The notes under the pieces: model-generated
The model's input: the letters and a program-made list of their open reading frames with translations, nothing else
Database searches by the model: none
What the model was told of the DNA's origin: nothing
Shown here: positions 1-10,256 of the stretch, one piece after another
Layout of the letters: each line of letters opens with the position of its first letter
How positions within the stretch are numbered: position 1 is the first letter of the stretch
Position numbers and translations under genes: made by a program
From: Bullera alba
Lineage: Eukaryota > Basidiomycota > Tremellomycetes > Tremellales > Bulleraceae
Length of the DNA stretch: 64,000 bases
Assembly (NCBI GenBank): GCA_001600095.1
Contig: BCIX01000001.1
Location: 1,612,001-1,676,000, forward strand
Direction of reading: 5' to 3'

Positions 1-1693
1 GATCTGATCCTCTTGTATAGATACCTCTTCTGCGTTTGTTTCGCCGAGTCTTGCAATCTCCTCACTCTGGTCGCAACACACGCCATGCAGATATTCCCTT
101 TCGCCTCCCTTCGAGCCAACTTCTCCTTCTCGCTACACGCCCTTCTTTCCCTTATACTACTCGTTGTGCCAATGGTGCAGTGCATGCTGCTCACCTACCG
201 GACCACCGACTCCACCTCTTCTGCGACTAAGAGGACGAGCATCTCCCTTAGGTCGAGGATCCTCGTCGGGTGTATCCCCTTCGCACTGTATTGCTTCATG
301 TTCACCTTTATTCCACCCTACGTAACCTCGGCGTCGCCGCTATCAGCCGACGTACCGGTCATGCCAGTCAACGAGACAATGGGCGATATCACTGGAATGG
401 ATCTGGACAACGTAGACAATCTCGCCGACCTCGATATGGCAGAGGGCTGGGAGGGAGAAGGCTGGTTGGCCTCGACGCTGGGTCGGGTTGTGGTGCTGGG
501 AGTGGTCACTCTAGCGGGTCTGTCGGGATTCGGAGCTATGAGAACAGCTTGGAACTTTATCGAGCACAGGCGACATGGCAAGAGGTGCGTTGTCCCGATC
601 TATAACTAAGAACTGGTACTGACACTGCATGTAGCGAATCGATATCCGACGCGGATGTGCAAAGAGCAGAACAATCGTTGTACAGGGTTCGACAGGAACT
701 CACGGTCAAGCGCGACGAGCTGAGTCGTCGACGCTCTGGACCGTCGAGCTCATGGATGGTGAACAAGCTGTTCGGCAATAAGGGCGATCCAGGTGAGCGA
801 ATCCACAAACCCGAAGGGAAAGCCCGCTGATCCATGTCTGTAGAAGTTCACGGGCTCGAAGCTATGGAGATGCAGGTGACGAGATCGCTCAAGGGGATGA
901 AGAGGCGTAAGGTGTGTCACATGCTGTGCAGATGACAGGAGTGACTGGCTGATCCTCGCATAGCGACAACAAGAATTCAGTCAGACCCTCGTTGGCAGAT
1001 TGTACAGCCTACTTGGATATGCTTTCGGAATATACTGTGGCGCCCGTCTCTTGATGGTAAACTATTTGCCCTGCGAGATTGAACCTCTTGCTGACGTTCA
1101 ATCCTTAGTGCGTGCCAACTTTGTTCTTCCCGCCTAGATCGAATTCTCAGCCTGGACGTACGACCAACGGCGATTGGATATCGTACCTGATAGCCCTGGG
1201 ACTGAGCCATCTACCCGTGGACGTGGATATAAACGTGTCTATGTGGAGTCGAACAATTTCACTCGTCTTGACGGGTTTGCTCATCCTCTCGAGTTTGGCG
1301 CAGATCTTGAGGAGTGTGAGCAAGATAGTCAGGTTGACGAGTCGGACCGCCGGAGCGGGGTTCTTGATCCTCAGTCTGGGCCAGCTGTTTGTGAGTGATA
1401 ACGTCCCCTCACCGTTGGTTCTTGGGGAGAGGCTGATGACGGGTCTATAGTCGGTCTACGTGATCTCTCTATTGGTCCAATTACGAACTTCGCTCCCGAC
1501 ACCCACCTCGCTGGACCCTTCGGTTCCCGATCCGACTGCGAGACAATCGCTCTTATCGACATTGCCGGACTTTCAAACCTTTGGACGTTTGTTCGACATC
1601 ACGTTCCTGCTTGCTTCCGGAGGCACGGCCGTATATCGCTATATAGCACTGAAGATCAACGACATCGAGGACGTGCCCTACAGAGAATCATAA
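1..1693 (+). CDS. GPR89/Golgi pH regulator-like membrane protein (5' partial)
   Basis: Multi-pass membrane protein of the GPR89/GPHR/GTG family, an anion channel of Golgi or ER membranes in other eukaryotes. The reading frame is open from base 1, so the N-terminus lies outside the window. Exons as spliced: 1-584, 635-792, 844-911, 964-1056, 1109-1390, 1451-1693, stop TAA; phases close at every junction. Family landmarks are the LAGLSGFGAM stretch after the first helices, a charged coiled loop with QRAEQSLYRVRQEL, the GYAFGIYCGARLLM helix and the C-terminal FDITFLLASGG helix, which match the order in human GPR89. The central loop contains an acidic insertion around LADLDMAEGWEGEG. It converges on the SUN-domain gene with about 110 bp between stops. 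Family assignment rests on remembered motif order, not on an alignment. Confidence 0.85.
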
Positions 1694-1805
1694 CGAACGC
1701 GAGCATAGATCGGGGATAGACGGCAGGATCTTGGGCTTTGTGTATACAACATGCATGATCGTATAGATGGCAGGCGGTTCCATCGCATTAGCTGCGATGG
1801 GGTCC

Positions 1806-4682
1806 TCACACGTCTGGTTTGAGCTCGTCATTGCTCAAAACCGCGGACGCATCAGATGGCTTTCTGTTCCAGATATCTCCCAGCTCCTGGATCAACTCAT
1901 CCTCCACTCCGCTCGTCGACCCTGGCGACCCGACCTCCTCGTCAGGCACCTTCGCTGATCCGCTATCAGCCACCAAGGGTGACGTGACATTGAGAGAGGG
2001 TAGCCCAGCTGACTGAACTTTCTGCCTAGGAGTCGAGAGGTCCTTGTCCCCATTAACAGCGGCGTGGTCGATTGAATGTAGATGCGCACTCCTAGCCAGC
2101 TTTCTTGACACCGATACGCTATTCCGATGCCGTCCGTCAACCCAAGGATCCGTCGTCGCCGAGAAGGACCTATGCGAGGGCATGGCCAAAGTCGACACAG
2201 GTCTCCGATGCCGGAGGTGGTTATTCGGCGTCAGGGGCCTCCGAGCTGTCCCGGAGGCGAGGTAAGCGTTGATCGAGTTTCGCTTTTTGTGTACTGAGCC
2301 CAAGGCCTGAGGCGTAGTATGCGCAGAAGGAGTCTGCGGGGAGGGTGAATGTGGGAACTGCTTCGATTGCGAGAGTGTAGGAGGAGGGGAAGTCGTGTCG
2401 TAAGGTTTTGGGGAACTCGATCGAGGGGATGAGGCATCGTGGGATTGTGGCGACTGTGGAGATGATGGGGATTGAGGCCGTCCTTCCCCAATGACAGCAG
2501 GCGGTCGATCTGCTCCCAAGTCGATTCTGAGACCGGCCAGCGGTCCATATCGCTTGCTCCCGTAGATACTCCTTCGACGTCGGGCTTCTGCAACTAGTGG
2601 CTTGAGCACTGCTTCAATCGTGCTTCCTCTTGAAGCCACTCCTAGGCCAATCACCACTATCATGATGAGCAATTGCGCGATTCCCCTTCTGCGCTCGTAG
2701 GACAACTGCTCTGTCATCAGCGCCGATGCCTGAAAAAAAAATCGCCTTCTAGACCTCACTTGATCTGACATGATCCGGAATTGAGCGTCCATAGATCGTC
2801 GGTCGAGCTCGAGCGTTACTCGTTGATGCTCCAATTGCGATATGACCCTGCCCAGTCGGTCTTCCTGTCTCATACGCTGAAGCAGGGGTCAGCTCCTCAA
2901 AGCAAAGCTGTGCAGGTGACTCACCTCTCGTTCCCATCGAACCCTTTCCTCGCTCTCTCGTTCGATCCGCCATTGATCCCATTCCCCTTCCAGCCTTCCT
3001 AGGGCGGTACGCATCACTCGACTCTGCTCCTCGATGTACCGAGCTATCAAGGAGGAATTGCCTTCGAGAGCATTCAGCCGTCTGGTGATGAAGGCGTAGA
3101 TAGATTCTGAGGAGTCGGACTTTGGCACCGCTCTGACAGCTGTACTGCTGGAGGACGTGGAGGACGTGGTTCCGGTGAGCACACTCGCAACAGACGTTGT
3201 CGGCTGGCCGTTGATCGAGGTCGCATTTGATGGTAACGGAGGTGTATCGGCCACAGAGTGCTTTGAGCTCTCAGCCGCATTGTATTCCAAGTGACTTTGT
3301 GTCGACGCCGTAGTGGTGTAGACTGGAGCCGCGTGTGGTTGGTGACCGCCCCTCCGAGCTTCCTTCTGAACCATTCTTTCCAGTTCTCCCAGCTCTTTCT
3401 CCCTAGCCTGCTCCTTTTCCCGCCTCTCCGTCTCGAGTCGATGCTTCACCTGTTCCTCCTTCTCTTTGAGCGCTTCCAGATCTTGTTGAGCTTTTTTCCT
3501 ATCATCCGACTCTACAGCCCGCAAGTTCTTCTGTTCCCGCTTGAACGCCTCCATCTGGTTCATTCCAAAGACTTTCAGGTGTGAGACTGGGCAGTAGTAC
3601 TCTGTCCCGTAGTGGGTGGGAAAGTCCAACCGGAGAAATCGATTGAAGGAAGTGGCTTGCGGTAGGTTGAAAGTCTGAACACCTCTGACGTTCTTCCCCA
3701 CGAACGATCCGACTTCCTCCCACTGCTCAGGATCGTCCTCCCCGCCTACACTCAGCTTGACGTCCCTCACGACTCCGCTGAAAAACTCCCATATACCCAA
3801 TTCAATACCCTCAATCCTGATCTCATCGCACAGCTCAACTACCACCCAGTGCTGCTTCGCTTTACACGGAGTGAGCATATATCGGTCTCTCGATTTGTGC
3901 AGGAGTGAAGAGGCATGTTGCGTCTGAGGGGAAGCGGAGTGTATTCGCGCGGAGCAGTCCGGCGAGGCGTAGTTGTATCGATTGTGCAAAGGTGCAGCGA
4001 CAGGCGGAGGCGGTGTGTCCTGCTTCGTGGTTTCACCACGAGGGAGGGCAGACTCCGACGGGGCAGATTTCGCTGTTGCGTTGTCCTGCTTGTTGCTGGG
4101 GTTATCACCTGAATCTCCACCTTGGCCTTGATCCTTCTGCTCAGGCCGAGGTTGTTGAGTCATCTCGTCTGAGCTAGTGACTGGAGGGGCCTGTTGGCCT
4201 TTGCTGCTCTCTTCCTCGGCTAACTTCTTGCTCTTCCACTCTTCAAAGCTCTCAAAGCTGTCGTGGGTCTCGTTAATTTGAGGTGGTCCAACCGTATCTT
4301 TGACCGCATCCGGCGTGGTACCACCTGTATGTGTGTCGGCAACTGAAGATATCGCGGCCTTCTTGCCTTCGTCCACGTTCCTTTCTAGCCCTACTCCGTC
4401 CCTGTCTTCCGGTCTCACCACACCGATACCCTCGTCTTCCGGTACTGGGACCAAACATGCTTCCTCATCTCGTAACGCTTTCCACTGGTCTCGCAACGAG
4501 ATACCCACGTCCCATAGCGTGAGCAAGGTTGTTGCTGGAGGTGAGGCCTCCGTCCTGCTAGCTAGAGAGCTGGCATCTTGGGCTGGTGTATCGACTGACC
4601 CAGGGGTGTTTGCCGAGACGACAGCCGAGATTGAGAGGAGAAGGATTGACTGGATGAGATGGTGAGGGAGCTGAATCAGCAT
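1806..4682 (-). CDS. SLP1: SUN-domain ER/nuclear envelope protein, SLP1/OPT type
   Basis: Two exons, 4682-2925 and 2876-1806 (48-nt intron, phase 0), giving 942 aa. Residues 1-24 form a signal peptide. An SFESFEEWKSKKLAEEE motif typical of the Slp1 family precedes a SUN-like domain (about 230-375) containing NYASPDCSARI, KSRDRYMLTPC, VVVELCDEIRIEGIELG, WEFFSG and HYGTEYYCPVSHLKVFG. A long charged coiled coil follows, then the RRLNALEGNSSLIARYIEEQ block, and a C-terminal membrane helix (GIAQLLIMIVVIGLGVA) encoded in exon 2. Slp1-type proteins (yeast Slp1, mammalian SUCO) act in the ER in protein folding and localisation of membrane proteins. The tail after the helix is Ser/Pro-rich and low complexity, presumably cytosolic. 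It is divergent from formate dehydrogenase, with a 617-bp shared promoter. Confidence 0.88.
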
Positions 4683-5299
4683 CTCTCGACCTGCCTCCTT
4701 TGATGTGAGCTATGTTCGAGCTCACTACCGGCAGCTTATGGGTTAGTCACGCACGATAGCTCTGTTGCTGCACCTGTGCAGACTGCAGATGGTGATTTCG
4801 TATCGGACGTCACGACATGAGCTGTCGACGCTCGAGGTCCACGTGGCTTCAGTCCTCTTTAGTCTGGCCGAGGACAAAGGAGCCCCGCGTGCAGGCCTCC
4901 GCGTCTTACGGCCCGCACCGGATGACCTCGGCCGAGATTAGAGTTGACTCCGCTGGTAGTGGAGGGGTGGAGGTTGTCCATGTGCCGCTGCTGTAAGTGG
5001 ACCACCTGTTCTATCACCGGACATGTTGCTGACCGGTGAATATGTCAGCTGGACAACTGATGACACGGTGAATGAACCGGTTACTATGGTGTGAGCGCCA
5101 TACGAGAGCTCCAGCAGGCTCCAGCCTCCAAGCGACATACAGGGCAGCACATCCGCAGATGCGGCGTACGTGTCTTGATGCGTCTCCTTGTCGCAGTCAC
5201 GTAGCTATAAAGGCTTGACCGAGAACAGCTGTTTCAACCCAAGCAGCTCATCCCTCTCTTCATTTCTGTCTCACTTACCACAACCACACATCTATCACA
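4683..5299. other. Intergenic region, divergent promoter of SLP1 and FDH
   Basis: No coding signal is seen on either strand. It contains a CACGTG core near 4841 and a TATAAA box at 5206-5211, about 90 bp before the formate dehydrogenase start. The stretch from about 5000 to 5100 carries several GGTG/CACC-type half repeats but nothing recognisable as a named site. Confidence 0.5.
5206..5211 (+). promoter_or_regulatory. TATA box of formate dehydrogenase gene
   Basis: TATAAA lies 89 bp upstream of the FDH ATG, followed by a pyrimidine-rich leader (CTCTCTTCATTTCTG), the usual arrangement for a strongly expressed fungal gene. Confidence 0.5.
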
Positions 5300-6953
5300 A
5301 TGCCGTCCAAAATCATGGCTGTCCTCTACAAGGGAGGCAAAGGTGAGCGAGCACCAGCTATACCCCATACTGTCTTCTCTCAATCGCTGACCGCTCTCAG
5401 CTGCCGAAGAAGAGCCAAGACTCTTGGGCACGGTCGAGAACCAGCTGGGTATCGGTAAATGGCTCAAGGAGCAGGGTCACGAGTGAGTCTTCTCAACGTC
5501 CCATCTTCTACTGTTTGCTGACCTATGATATAGGTTCATCGTCACCGATGACAAAGAAGGTCCCGATAGTGTCTTCCAGAAGAACATCCAGGACGTGAGT
5601 GTACACCGGATTCCTGAGATCCTTGAGCTTACCTTTCCACTAGACCGAGATCCTCATCACGACCCCCTTCCACCCAGGATACCTCACCGCGGATCTGATC
5701 AAGAAAGCCGAAAAGCTCAAGCTCTGTGTCACTGCAGGTGTAGGCTCCGACCACGTTGATCTCAACGCCGCCAACGAGAAACAGATCACAGTCGCAGAGG
5801 TGAGTCATGAGTCCCATACTGCCAATACTGTAGCCAATGCTAAGAACGCGAACTTAGGTCTCTGGCTCCAACGTGACCAGTGTAGCAGAGCACGCCGTCA
5901 TGGCCATCCTCACTCTGGTCCGAAACCAGATCCCAGCTCACGAACAAATCATCAACGGTAAATGGGACGTCAGCGAGGTCGCCCGTAACGCCTTCGATCT
6001 CGAGGGCAAAGTGGTCGGTACCGTCGGATGTGGTCGAATCGGATATCGAATCCTGCAGCGTCTACAGCCTTTCGACTGCAAAGAGCTGCTTTGGTTTGAC
6101 TACGCCGATCTCCCAGCGGGTCAGTCAGCTGAAAAAGGTCCATGGTGGGATACAGAGCTGATTCGATACAGATGCTGCCTCGAAGTTGCAAGCCAGGAGA
6201 GTGGAGAGCCTCGAGGAGATGCTCAAAGTCTGCGATGTGGTGACCATTGTGAGTGGCCCTTCTTCGGGCCTGCCGGGATGACTTCGTTGCTGATTTCTTG
6301 ACAGAACTGTCCGCTGCACGAGCAGACCAAGGGGCTATTCAACAAGGAACTCATTTCCAAGATGAAGAAAGGCGCTTGGCTGGTCAACACCGCTCGAGGT
6401 GCTATCGTCGACGCTGATGCGGTCGCGGAGGCCCTTGCCAGCGGCCACTTGAGCGGCTACGGTGGTGACGTCTGGAGTGAGTCAGCGAACGTTGCGTTTA
6501 GAATCCATATTGATGCTACGACAGACGTCCAGCCGGCTCCCAAGGATCACCCATGGCGAGACATGAGGAACCCCCTGGGTAAGTAGACAAGCCGCGTTGA
6601 TGATGATCTAGGCTGACGAAGTTGCAGGCGGAGGAAATGCCATGGTCCCACATTGTGAGTCATATTAACTCAGTGAACTTAGCATATCATTCTGACACCG
6701 CCCTACAGACAGTGGAACGACGTTGGATGCGCAGAAGCGATATGCCGATGGTACCAAGGAGATCATCAGGCGATACTTTGCCGGTGAGGATCAAGATCCA
6801 GTCAACGTCATTGTCGAGAAGGGACAGGTGAGTACACCTCTACTTCTCCAGACCCAAGCTAATGCAATTTCACCATCACAGTACGCTTCCAAGGCGTACG
6901 GACAGCGACAACCCAAAGCCTCCGGCGAGCGAACCGGAGAAACGGGTCCATAA
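5300..6953 (+). CDS. FDH1: NAD-dependent formate dehydrogenase
   Basis: Oxidises formate to CO2 with reduction of NAD+; D-2-hydroxyacid dehydrogenase fold, normally a cytosolic homodimer. Eleven exons: 5300-5342, 5401-5482, 5534-5594, 5644-5799, 5858-6119, 6172-6248, 6305-6476, 6525-6578, 6628-6654, 6709-6827, 6882-6953; 374 aa, the usual fungal length. Family signatures are [36 protein letters not shown], the nucleotide-binding [30 protein letters not shown] and the catalytic-His segment [12 protein letters not shown], which is restored only when the short introns at 6579-6627 and 6655-6708 are removed. The start has no targeting peptide. In fungi FDH detoxifies formate from methoxy-compound or oxalate metabolism. 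The TATA box and the 10 introns of 48-58 nt suggest an efficiently expressed gene. Confidence 0.95.
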
Positions 6954-7302
6954 ATTGTTCATAGTTGTATGCGCTTTGTGGTATTGTATGAGAATCCGAA
7001 TGAAGCATGGCATGAATCGGGTATATGTGTGCGGGTTATACTCTAGAGACTTCTGTTAACGGGGCTCGGTATGGCAGGTCGTGGCGAAGTCGATGCCAAT
7101 GACTTACGGGTTTGATGATAAGACAACGTGAATGCCCTCTCTTCTCTACAATGACCAAAAATGTTACAACTGACTTGACTGCACGGATGAAGGTCAGCTT
7201 GGAAGGGTGAAGTACCTGGCGCAGCTGACTTACCTTGTAGTATGCGATACAACGTCCTAGACCCCTTCGCCGATCCAAACTCGATATTTTTGAAATTTCC
7301 CC
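6954..7302. other. Intergenic, FDH terminator side; possible 3'-UTR intron on minus strand
   Basis: No protein-coding signal. On the minus strand about 7240-7190 reads as a well-formed intron (gtaagt donor, ctgac branch, gtgcag acceptor) lying downstream of the stop of the small gene at 7303-7557. It may be an intron in that gene's 3' untranslated region; this is inference from splice signals only. Confidence 0.3.
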
Positions 7303-7557
7303 TCACTTCTCCTCAATGAACCTCCGCTTGCCCCTTCCATTCATCATCACAATGACCTCCTGATTCCTCGATCTGCTTTCTGGTGATGATGCGATGTCGT
7401 CCGATCCCTCGAGTCTCGCATATGGCCTGATACCCTCCGGTCTGACAGGACATGGGAATGCCACAACTACCACTGCTCCGAGAAATGTTGCCGTGAATAA
7501 TGTCGAGAGGATCGACCGCTGTCCTCGGGCAAAGTACGTCCGCAGTAGTGGCGCCAT
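7303..7557 (-). CDS. Small protein with one hydrophobic segment
   Basis: Single-exon 84-aa reading frame with a favourable start context (catcATGGC). The N-terminus is basic (RTYFARGQR) and runs into a hydrophobic helix, STLFTATFLGAVVVVAFPC, then a polar tail ending KRRFIEEK. A basic N-terminus, one membrane helix and small size are typical of mitochondrial inner-membrane accessory proteins, but I do not recognise the family. Its coding status rests on composition: the antisense frame over the same bases lacks such order. It lies between FDH (convergent) and the PC-esterase-like gene (divergent). Confidence 0.45.
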   Translation of the reverse strand: MAPLLRTYFARGQRSILSTLFTATFLGAVVVVAFPCPVRPEGIRPYARLEGSDDIASSPESRSRNQEVIVMMNGRGKRRFIEEK

Positions 7558-8254
7558 GATGATGCTTTACCGTGGCTTGACACCTGAGGTCTTTTGGCTG
7601 TCGAGTGCTGTTGAAGACTTGAAGTTGAACACAGTTGAACAAGTTGAACATTCTCGGTATTGCAGCATTGCTCGAGTGACATCGAGCCCACACGGTATTG
7701 GCGGAAAAAACCGCATGGCCGCAGCGGAAGCAAAGATCGGAGACTTCAGCCGTAACCGCCATACGATTCCGACCTATCTGGGTATACGCTACAAGCCAAG
7801 GTTTTTGTGCTAGCTGTTACCCTGAAACGTAGACTAACGTAACGTTCACGCTCTTCTTGCCAAACGCGTCTTTACAAACCAAACAGAGATAAGTCGGCCA
7901 GGATTTCGACCACGAGCAGGAGGTTGGGATTCCAAGACGAATGTGAGCTCGCCAGTAGACGTAGTGGACAAAGTCACAGACTTGATGCAGATGGTCATGA
8001 CTCATGATCTGAGGCCGGACTCTAATTGCGAAGCTGAAACGCGGAGATCGCTCCTTTGATTGATCCATCAAACGTGGCCGCACTGCCCGAGCCGAACAAG
8101 CTTGCAGATCCATCCCGTTGGTGTGCACTCCCGGAGCCTAAATCTCATCACTCACTCGACCCCCTCTTCCGACATTTTGGAACGCTGCAACACTCACTGT
8201 TTGTTCTTCCCGCTATTCTCTCGTTGGCCAAGACGGCCCATCTCCTCAACAAAC
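7558..8254. other. Intergenic region between divergent genes
   Basis: About 700 bp without a convincing gene. Open frames here on both strands are short and without motif or composition bias. It presumably holds promoters of the small protein (minus) and of the PC-esterase-like gene (plus). Confidence 0.4.
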
Positions 8255-9895
8255 ATGGCGATCGGATTCGGGTCACTCGGACGAGCACGGGGAACGGCGC
8301 TGTACTCGTTAACGTTTTTGATCGCCCTTGCTATTTACTGGTCGACGACGACATGGCCCAGCAGTAACGACTTCCACGGCGCAGAAAACTTCAGTGTCAA
8401 CGAAAAGGCGAGCTATATGCTGGGTGTGGCGCCATGTCCCAATCCGAACCTCCCGCTGCTTCCCGTCAATCGGCCTCTCGACCCAGCGACGCAGACATGC
8501 TCGCACATCGATCTGGTCGAGGATTCCGGGTTTCAAGTGGAGATTTGTCCCGTAAAAGCGACGTGTAATCGATTTTCCATCATCATCACCCGTCAGGATC
8601 AGGACTTCTGCAGCGAGATGGAGGCCAGGGAGTTCAACTTCACCTTGTCTGCGGAAAGGGAAGATTGGATGAGGAACAAGCAAGGACCGGATAGTTTCTC
8701 GATACGGACATCAGGAGCGCAGAGATGGGCTGCAGAGGACAGTGTTTACCAGGGAGATTGCAAGTACAAGTTTGACGTTACGTTGAGCAATGGTGGGCCT
8801 GTGTGGCTGCAGCTATGGCACCTGTACGAGGTGAGCACAGATTAGCCTGGTCGAGTTGACAATCGGCTGACAAGATCCTCTCAGAACTACAGCTACTTTG
8901 ACGATGGAGTCTACTTTATGCCCACCAACCTCAACAAGGATCTCCTCACGGCACCACTCAAGCTCAACCTCTGTCCTGAGCGTTGCCCAATGTCGTACGC
9001 TCCCCGGATCAATGCTCCTGAACCCGAGTTCCCGGTCGGTGCAGTCAACACCATGGTGGAGATTCCAGATCTGCCAGAGTGCCCAGTGGAAGGACATCTC
9101 GACGGAATCTGGCTCCAGCGTCACCCCATGGACGTGACTGAGCCTCCCTCGAAATTGGTCTACAAGATGGTTCCTCAGGCCAAACAGACACTCATGGGGC
9201 ATTACGAGTATGTTGCCGGGTGCAAGTGGACGCACAGCGGTCGTCAGTTTGTCGACCACACGCCTTGCACCAAGAAACCTTTCAAGATCATGTTTGCCGG
9301 CGACTCACATACGCGATACGCCATGCAGCACTTTATTTGGAGGATGAACGGCAGTACCGACGTTTTCCCATGGCGGGGACCAACATTCGATTCGTATCAC
9401 ATCGACTATGATCAACTCTCCATCGACTTCAAATGGGACCCAATGGTCAGGGTACTATTGGGCAGTTGGAGACCGGAGCAATTCCTCGAATACGACTCTA
9501 TCGTCTTTTCCGCAGGCAGTTGGCCCACAAAGTTCAACCTGAACATTGAAGACTGGATGACCAAGACGGACGAGTTTTTCGAAAAGATCCATGATGCCAT
9601 CTCCTCGAGCGCCAAGCGGCCGATCTTGACATATCTCATGCCAACCCCATTCCCACCTCACAATCGGACGACACAGCGGGACGAGGAACACAGGACAAAT
9701 ATCCAGCTGGCCAGATGGAGGGATGGGTTCATGGCCCTTTGTGAGAAGTATGGCTGGAGAACGGTTGATCAGTTTACGATAGGAATGCCGGTCAACTTGG
9801 AGATGTCATCGGCAGACGGGTTGCATCTGTCACCAGGTCCTTCTCATGCTTGGATCGTGGATGAGCTCGTTGGCAAAGCTGGGCTATGCCAATAG
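8255..9895 (+). CDS. PC-esterase/SGNH-like type II membrane protein
   Basis: Two exons, 8255-8830 and 8885-9895 (54-nt intron, phase 0), 528 aa. Residues about 15-35 form a signal-anchor (ALYSLTFLIALAIYW) and the rest is lumenal. The C-terminal half has the GDS motif in KIMFAGDSHTRYAMQHF and the matching catalytic DGLHLSPGPSHAW near the end, the paired Ser and Asp-His blocks of the PC-esterase/NXPE C-terminal/TBL group, related to Cas1p O-acetyltransferases. These enzymes add or remove acetyl groups on cell-surface glycans. The N-terminal half (about 50-200) contains several Cys and an all-beta look. An upstream in-frame ATG at 8060 is less likely because the signal-anchor begins at 8255. Substrate is unknown; a role in capsule or cell-wall polysaccharide modification is inference. 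Confidence 0.75.
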
Positions 9896-10256
9896 CGGAG
9901 CTCAGGAAGGAAGAGGACAGGATGTCCAGACTAGAGGGTCGAGGATAACCGGGGGCGTTGGGAGAAGCTGCGGACTTGCGAGAACGAAAGTGGCTTCACA
10001 ACTCACCGTACTCCACGTCCATACGAGATTTAGAAGTCTCTTGTGCATTAACATACAATTCTACTTTTCGGTATAGATACATTTCGAGGCATGTACACAG
10101 ATCGCAATAGAGCTTCACGCTTCGTCCAGCGCCAGGGGTATATTGTTATACAACATTGCGGTCCGATCGTAACGGTGGTCGTATAGTCGTAAGAGGAGCC
10201 TGCACGTCTTCTGTCCCATCCCACCTCATCCACGTAGCCGCTCGTCCCTCGCTTGC
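9896..10256. other. Intergenic between convergent genes
   Basis: Terminator region of the PC-esterase-like gene (plus) and of polymerase kappa (minus). It is AT-rich around 10020-10080. No gene seen. Confidence 0.4.

Noticed and set aside
7394..7813. Plus-strand 139-aa open frame
   Set aside because: It overlaps the antisense of the 84-aa hydrophobic gene, lacks any motif, and has composition typical of non-coding frames.
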